Shown here piece after piece: positions 59,869-64,000 of a DNA stretch of 64,000 bases. How positions within the stretch are numbered: the first letter of the stretch is position 1; each line of letters opens with the position of its first letter. The stretch is from an uncultured Marinobacter sp. (GTDB taxonomy: Bacteria; Pseudomonadota; Gammaproteobacteria; Pseudomonadales; Oleiphilaceae): contig NZ_CANLBK010000001.1 in the NCBI RefSeq assembly GCF_947488835.1, positions 1,550,001-1,614,000 on the forward strand, in the 5' to 3' direction. Position numbers and translations under genes: made by a program. The notes below the pieces were generated by a model. That model saw nothing but the letters and a program-made list of their open reading frames with translations, was not told the origin of the DNA and searched no databases.

Positions 59869-61791
59869 ATGAGCATACTGCAGCAGTTTAAAAACCGGTA
59901 TGAGAGCACCCAGGAAGAAGAATACAGCCTCGAGGAATATCTCGAGATCTGCAAGAAGGATCCAACGGCCTACGCCACGGCCGCAGAACGATTACTGATC
60001 GCCATCGGCGAACCCGAATTTGTCGATACCTCCCGCGACACCCGCCTGTCGCGCATCTTTTCCAACAAAATCATCAAGCGATATCCGGAGTTTTCCGAGT
60101 TCTATGGCATGGAAGAAGCTGTAGAGAACATAGTGTCTTTTTATCGGCACGCAGCTCAGGGCCTGGAAGAAAAGAAACAGATCCTTTACCTGCTGGGGCC
60201 GGTTGGCGGCGGTAAATCTTCATTGGCGGAAAAACTCAAATACCTGATGCAGAAGGTTCCCTTCTACGCCATCAAGGGTTCCCCGCTTAACGAATCGCCC
60301 CTCGGGCTTTTTGACCCGGCAGAAGACGCTGCCATTCTGGAAGAAGAATACGGAATCCCCGCGCGCTACGTGAAGAACATTATGTCGCCCTGGGCCGTCA
60401 AGCGCCTGCACGAGTTTGGCGGCGACATTGGCCAATTCCGTGTTGTGAAAAAGTACCCCTCTGTTCTGGACCAGATTGGCGTATCGAAAACAGAACCGGG
60501 TGATGACAACAACCAGGATATTTCAGCCTTGGTGGGCAAGGTGAACATCCGCATGCTGGAGGATTACTCCCAGGATGATCCGGATGCCTACAGCTTCAGT
60601 GGCGGCCTGTGCAAAGCCAATCAGGGCCTAATGGAATTTGTGGAGATGTTCAAAGCGCCCATCAAAGTGCTGCACCCATTGTTAACCGCAACCCAGGAAG
60701 GCAATTACAACACCACCGAGGGCATGGGTTCGGTGCCATTCGATGGCGTAATTCTGGCTCACTCTAACGAGTCGGAATGGCAAACCTTCCGCAACAACAA
60801 GCACAACGAAGCATTTCTTGATCGGGTGTATATCGTCAAGGTGCCTTACTGCGTGCGAGTTACAGAAGAAATCGAGATCTATAAAAAACTGCTGAAAAAC
60901 AGCTCTCTTGCCGGCTCACCCTGCGCTCCCGACACACTGGATATGCTGGCTCAATTTTCAGTGCTTTCACGCATCAAGGATCCGGAAAACTCCAGCATTT
61001 TCTCCAAAATGCGGGTTTACGACGGACAGAACATCAAGGACACAGACCCCAAAGCCAAATCCATTCAGGAATACCGGGATGCCGCAGGCGTTAACGAAGG
61101 CATGGATGGCCTATCGACCCGGTTTGCGTTCAAGATTCTCTCCAAGGTGTTCAACTTCGATACCACTGAAGTGGCCGCCAACCCGGTGCACTTGCTGTAT
61201 GTGATTGAAAAGCAGATTGAACAGGAGCAGTTCGCACCGGAAATTCAGGAGCGCTACCTGCGCTTCATCAAGGAATTCCTGGCCCCACACTACGTTCAGT
61301 TTATCGGCAAGGAGATCCAGACGGCCTATCTGGAAAGCTACAGCGAATACGGCCAGAACCTGTTTGACCGCTATGTGACCTATGCCGACCTGTGGATTCA
61401 GGATCAGGAATTCCGGGATCCGGAAACCGGTGAGATTCTCGACCGCTCCTCTATCAACGAGGAACTGGAGAAAATCGAAAAGCCGGCTGGCATCAGCAAC
61501 CCAAAAGATTTCCGCAACGAGGTGGTCAACTTTGTGCTGCGGGCACGAGCCAATAATCAAGGGCAAAACCCTTCCTGGCTCAGCTACGAAAAACTGCGCA
61601 GCGTGATCGAGAAAAAGATGTTCTCCAACACGGAAGACCTGTTGCCGGTTATTTCATTCAACCCCAAAGCCAGCCAGGAGGATCAGAGCAAGCACAAACA
61701 GTTCGTCGAACGCATGGTCGACCGGGGTTACACGGAGAAGCAGGTACGCCTGCTGGCAGAGTGGTATCTGCGGGTTCGCAAGTCCCACTAG
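59869..61791 (+). CDS. prkA: PrkA-family serine protein kinase (YeaG)
   Basis: A 640-aa protein: AAA-type domain with Walker A GPVGGGKSS at residues 110-118 and a C-terminal kinase-like PrkA domain. It also contains YSFSGGLCKANQGLMEFVEM and LLTATQEGNYNTTEG, highly conserved in YeaG. In E. coli YeaG acts with YeaH in the response to nitrogen starvation and stress; in Bacillus PrkA affects sporulation. The 239-nt upstream region (59630-59868) should hold the promoter; no obvious sigma-54 box was seen. The downstream yeaH follows after 67 nt. Confidence 0.97.
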   Translation: MSILQQFKNRYESTQEEEYSLEEYLEICKKDPTAYATAAERLLIAIGEPEFVDTSRDTRLSRIFSNKIIKRYPEFSEFYGMEEAVENIVSFYRHAAQGLEEKKQILYLLGPVGGGKSSLAEKLKYLMQKVPFYAIKGSPLNESPLGLFDPAEDAAILEEEYGIPARYVKNIMSPWAVKRLHEFGGDIGQFRVVKKYPSVLDQIGVSKTEPGDDNNQDISALVGKVNIRMLEDYSQDDPDAYSFSGGLCKANQGLMEFVEMFKAPIKVLHPLLTATQEGNYNTTEGMGSVPFDGVILAHSNESEWQTFRNNKHNEAFLDRVYIVKVPYCVRVTEEIEIYKKLLKNSSLAGSPCAPDTLDMLAQFSVLSRIKDPENSSIFSKMRVYDGQNIKDTDPKAKSIQEYRDAAGVNEGMDGLSTRFAFKILSKVFNFDTTEVAANPVHLLYVIEKQIEQEQFAPEIQERYLRFIKEFLAPHYVQFIGKEIQTAYLESYSEYGQNLFDRYVTYADLWIQDQEFRDPETGEILDRSSINEELEKIEKPAGISNPKDFRNEVVNFVLRARANNQGQNPSWLSYEKLRSVIEKKMFSNTEDLLPVISFNPKASQEDQSKHKQFVERMVDRGYTEKQVRLLAEWYLRVRKSH

Positions 61792-61858
61792 CAGGGCGGC
61801 AGGGCTGGAGATTCCAGCCGGCAGCTTTAGCCCCGAACGTGTAAGTGGAGTGTGAATT

Positions 61859-63151
61859 ATGGGTATGACCCACATTGTCGACAGACGACTGAACGGCAAA
61901 AACAAGAGTGCGGTGAACCGTGAGCGGTTTTTGCGCCGCTACCGGCATCACATCAAGAAGGCCGTTGCTGAAGCGGTGCACCGGCGCTCGATAACCGACA
62001 TAGAACGGGGGGAGAATGTCAGTATTCCCAAGCGGGATATTGATGAACCCGTTTTCCATCACGGCCAAGGCGGTCATCGCGAGATGGTGCACCCGGGCAA
62101 CCGGGATTTTGTAACGGGAGACCGGCTACCCAAGCCGGAGGGCGGCGGCCAAGGTCAGGGGCAAGGCAATGCCAGCCCCGATGGCGAAGGCATGGATGAA
62201 TTTGCCTTCCAGATTACCCAGGACGAGTTTCTGAACTTCCTGTTCGATGATCTGGAACTCCCGAACCTTGTCCGAAAGCAGCTCAAGGATACCGAGTCAT
62301 TCAACTATGTGCGCTCGGGGTTCAGCACCCAGGGCGTACCCGCCAAGCTCGACGTTATCCGGTCGCTGCGTGGCGCCCATGCTCGCCGGCTGGGACTGGG
62401 TGGTGCCCGCAGGAAAAAAATCCGTGAACTTGAAGCTCAGCTTGCGGACCTCAAAAGCGCGCCTGCCGATCTGGACGCTGCCTTTAGCCACGACGATCAA
62501 ATCCGGGTGCTTGAGGACGAAATTGCCCGACTGAAAGCCAATGTAAAACGCATCCCCTTCATTGATGAAATCGACCTGCGCTACCGACAGCACCTGAAGC
62601 AGCACAAACCGGCCACCAGCGCCGTCATGTTCTGCCTGATGGATGTGTCCGGTTCCATGACCCAGATGCACAAGGACACCGCCAAGCGGTTTTTCATCCT
62701 GCTGTATCTGTTCCTGAAAAAGAACTACAAAAAGATCGATGTGGTGTTCATCCGCCACCACACCAGTGCCAAGGAAGTGGATGAAGAGGAGTTTTTCTAT
62801 TCCCGGGAAACCGGTGGCACCATTGTATCCAGCGCCCTGAAACTGATGCACAAGATCATCGACTCCCGCTACTCCCCTGCCGAGTGGAACATCTACGCAG
62901 CTCAGGCCTCCGACGGGGACAACTGGAACGACGACTCGCCCATCTGCGGCAAGCTTTTAACCGAGCGCATCCTGCCCTTGGTGCAGTACTTCGCCTATGT
63001 TGAGATTACGCCTCAGGATCACCAGATGCTCTGGCACGAATACGAACAGGTACAGGCGCAATTCCCCGCCAGCTTTGCCCAGCAGCAAATTGCTGATCCG
63101 AGCGAGATTTACCCGGTATTCCGCCGGCTCTTTGAGAGGAAAGCGGCATGA
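61859..63151 (+). CDS. yeaH: DUF444 / YeaH-family protein with von Willebrand-type domain
   Basis: A 430-aa protein. The N-terminus ([20 protein letters not shown]) and [19 protein letters not shown] match E. coli YeaH. A Gly/Gln-rich loop (about residues 90-110) follows, then a coiled segment (about 185-235), and a VWA-like domain with a MIDAS motif MDVSGSM. The end is [14 protein letters not shown]. It works with PrkA/YeaG in stress and stationary-phase signalling. ATG 61859 has GGAG 8 bases upstream; ATG 61865 aligns better with E. coli but has poorer spacing. It overlaps spoVR by 4 nt (ATGA). Confidence 0.96.
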   Translation: MGMTHIVDRRLNGKNKSAVNRERFLRRYRHHIKKAVAEAVHRRSITDIERGENVSIPKRDIDEPVFHHGQGGHREMVHPGNRDFVTGDRLPKPEGGGQGQGQGNASPDGEGMDEFAFQITQDEFLNFLFDDLELPNLVRKQLKDTESFNYVRSGFSTQGVPAKLDVIRSLRGAHARRLGLGGARRKKIRELEAQLADLKSAPADLDAAFSHDDQIRVLEDEIARLKANVKRIPFIDEIDLRYRQHLKQHKPATSAVMFCLMDVSGSMTQMHKDTAKRFFILLYLFLKKNYKKIDVVFIRHHTSAKEVDEEEFFYSRETGGTIVSSALKLMHKIIDSRYSPAEWNIYAAQASDGDNWNDDSPICGKLLTERILPLVQYFAYVEITPQDHQMLWHEYEQVQAQFPASFAQQQIADPSEIYPVFRRLFERKAA

Positions 63152-64000
63152 GCGATGCAATCGACCGCCCCAATGCACCGGATGATGAGAGCCCAGCAAT
63201 TCGCAAACCGGTTTCCACCAGTTCGGAATGGACCTTCGAGCTGATCCGGCAATACGATGAAGAAATCGCCAAGTGCGCTGCCGAGTTCGGTTTAGACACC
63301 TACCCCAATCAGGTTGAGGTGATCAGTGCTGAGCAGATGATGGATGCCTACAGCTCTGTTGGCATGCCCGTTGGCTACAACCATTGGTCCTTCGGCAAGC
63401 AGTTTCTCAGCACCTCCAAAGGCTACCAGCGCGGCCAAATGGGCCTGGCCTATGAAATAGTCATCAACTCCAACCCCTGCATTGCTTACCTGATGGAAGA
63501 GAACACCCTGCCCATGCAGGCGCTGGTGATTGCCCATGCCTGCTACGGCCACAACTCTTTCTTTAAGGGCAACTACCTGTTCCGCACCTGGACAGACGCC
63601 AGCGCCATTATTGATTATCTGGTGTTTGCCCGGAATTATGTGTCCGAATGCGAAGAGCGTTACGGTGTGGATGCGGTTGAGCAGATACTGGATTCCTGTC
63701 ATGCGCTGATGAATCATGGCGTTGACCGTTACAAACGGCCATCGCCAATTTCTGCAGCAAAGGAAGCCTTGCGCCAGGAGGAGCGGGAGGAATACCTGCA
63801 GCGCCGAGTGAACGATCTTTGGCGCACCATCCCGAAATTGGACGAAGATGAAGACCCGGTAAAACGCAAAAAGCGCTATCCGGAAGAACCCCAGGAAAAC
63901 CTGCTGTACTTCATCGAAAAGAATGCGCCACTACTGGAAACCTGGCAACGGGAAATCATCCGGATTGTGCGCAAACTGGCGCAGTACTTTTATCCGCAAC
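63148..64000 (+). CDS. SpoVR/YcgB-family protein (3' end outside window)
   Basis: The frame begins at ATG 63148, overlapping the yeaH stop, and runs off the window after 284 codons. It carries the SpoVR signature: [56 protein letters not shown] and [20 protein letters not shown]. SpoVR accompanies PrkA and YeaH in many bacteria; in Bacillus it affects spore cortex, in E. coli YcgB is a stationary-phase protein. Its molecular activity is unknown. The operon prkA-yeaH-spoVR is thus complete apart from the missing end. Confidence 0.94.
   Translation, partial: MSDAIDRPNAPDDESPAIRKPVSTSSEWTFELIRQYDEEIAKCAAEFGLDTYPNQVEVISAEQMMDAYSSVGMPVGYNHWSFGKQFLSTSKGYQRGQMGLAYEIVINSNPCIAYLMEENTLPMQALVIAHACYGHNSFFKGNYLFRTWTDASAIIDYLVFARNYVSECEERYGVDAVEQILDSCHALMNHGVDRYKRPSPISAAKEALRQEEREEYLQRRVNDLWRTIPKLDEDEDPVKRKKRYPEEPQENLLYFIEKNAPLLETWQREIIRIVRKLAQYFYPQ

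Noticed and set aside
1..64000. CRISPR arrays, tRNA, rRNA, insertion sequences, phage genes
   Set aside because: No regularly spaced repeats, cloverleaf-like genes, transposase frames or phage structural genes were recognised in the window.

Overview
The window looks like chromosome from a marine gammaproteobacterium of the Marinobacter type. This rests on the gene repertoire and order: a tkt-epd-pgk-fba glycolytic block, metK-ahcY-metF beside an ArsR/methyltransferase regulator, a PrkA-YeaH-SpoVR stress module, an LpoB/YcfL/COG3014 lipoprotein cluster and a tripartite tricarboxylate transporter. No rRNA, tRNA, CRISPR array, insertion sequence or integrase was seen. The assignment is inferred from gene content; no database was searched.

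Layout. 0-2.4 kb: the end of a TPM-domain operon, a small unknown protein and a hybrid peroxiredoxin-glutaredoxin. 2.5-7.5 kb: a tightly coupled five-gene operon (DUF3348, MotA-like DUF802, MotB/OmpA-like, DUF2894, RecF-like ATPase). It has the parts of an ion-driven envelope motor with an added ATPase, recalls Zorya in architecture without being Zorya, and is the best candidate here for an undescribed system. 7.5-13.9 kb: a TauE/SafE permease, tctCBA and a divergent CitAB-type two-component system. 13.9-17.6 kb: a three-gene periplasmic redox operon (triheme cytochrome c, Tat-exported flavin amine oxidase, monoheme cytochrome c). 17.9-30.2 kb: mixed housekeeping and unknown genes (tehB, metallophosphoesterase, DUF1643, a broken dinD, a VOC protein, a HerA-like ATPase, a lipoprotein GDPD, a PhyH dioxygenase, an EEP nuclease, a 2H phosphoesterase, a diguanylate cyclase). 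30.3-33.1 kb: an AT-richer islet of small membrane and secreted proteins.

33.2-43.6 kb is central metabolism. On the minus strand lie tkt, epd, pgk and fba. Divergently lie a SahR-like regulator and metK-ahcY-metF, linked by two identical 20-bp palindromes. A REP-like inverted pair follows metF, then an amino-acid ABC transporter (43.9-46.2 kb). 46.2-48.7 kb is a small type VI secretion accessory patch: an intact PAAR protein, a disrupted effector gene, a retained membrane protein that may be its immunity factor, and a DUF2931 lipoprotein. 48.7-64 kb holds DUF2505, bioA (with a candidate BirA operator), rsmE, DUF445, an HDOD protein, YihY, the lpoB cluster, a 2-hydroxyacid dehydrogenase, tpm and prkA-yeaH-spoVR, the last cut by the window edge.

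Many starts were moved from the longest open frame to an internal codon with a better ribosome binding site or family match; each case is stated in its entry.
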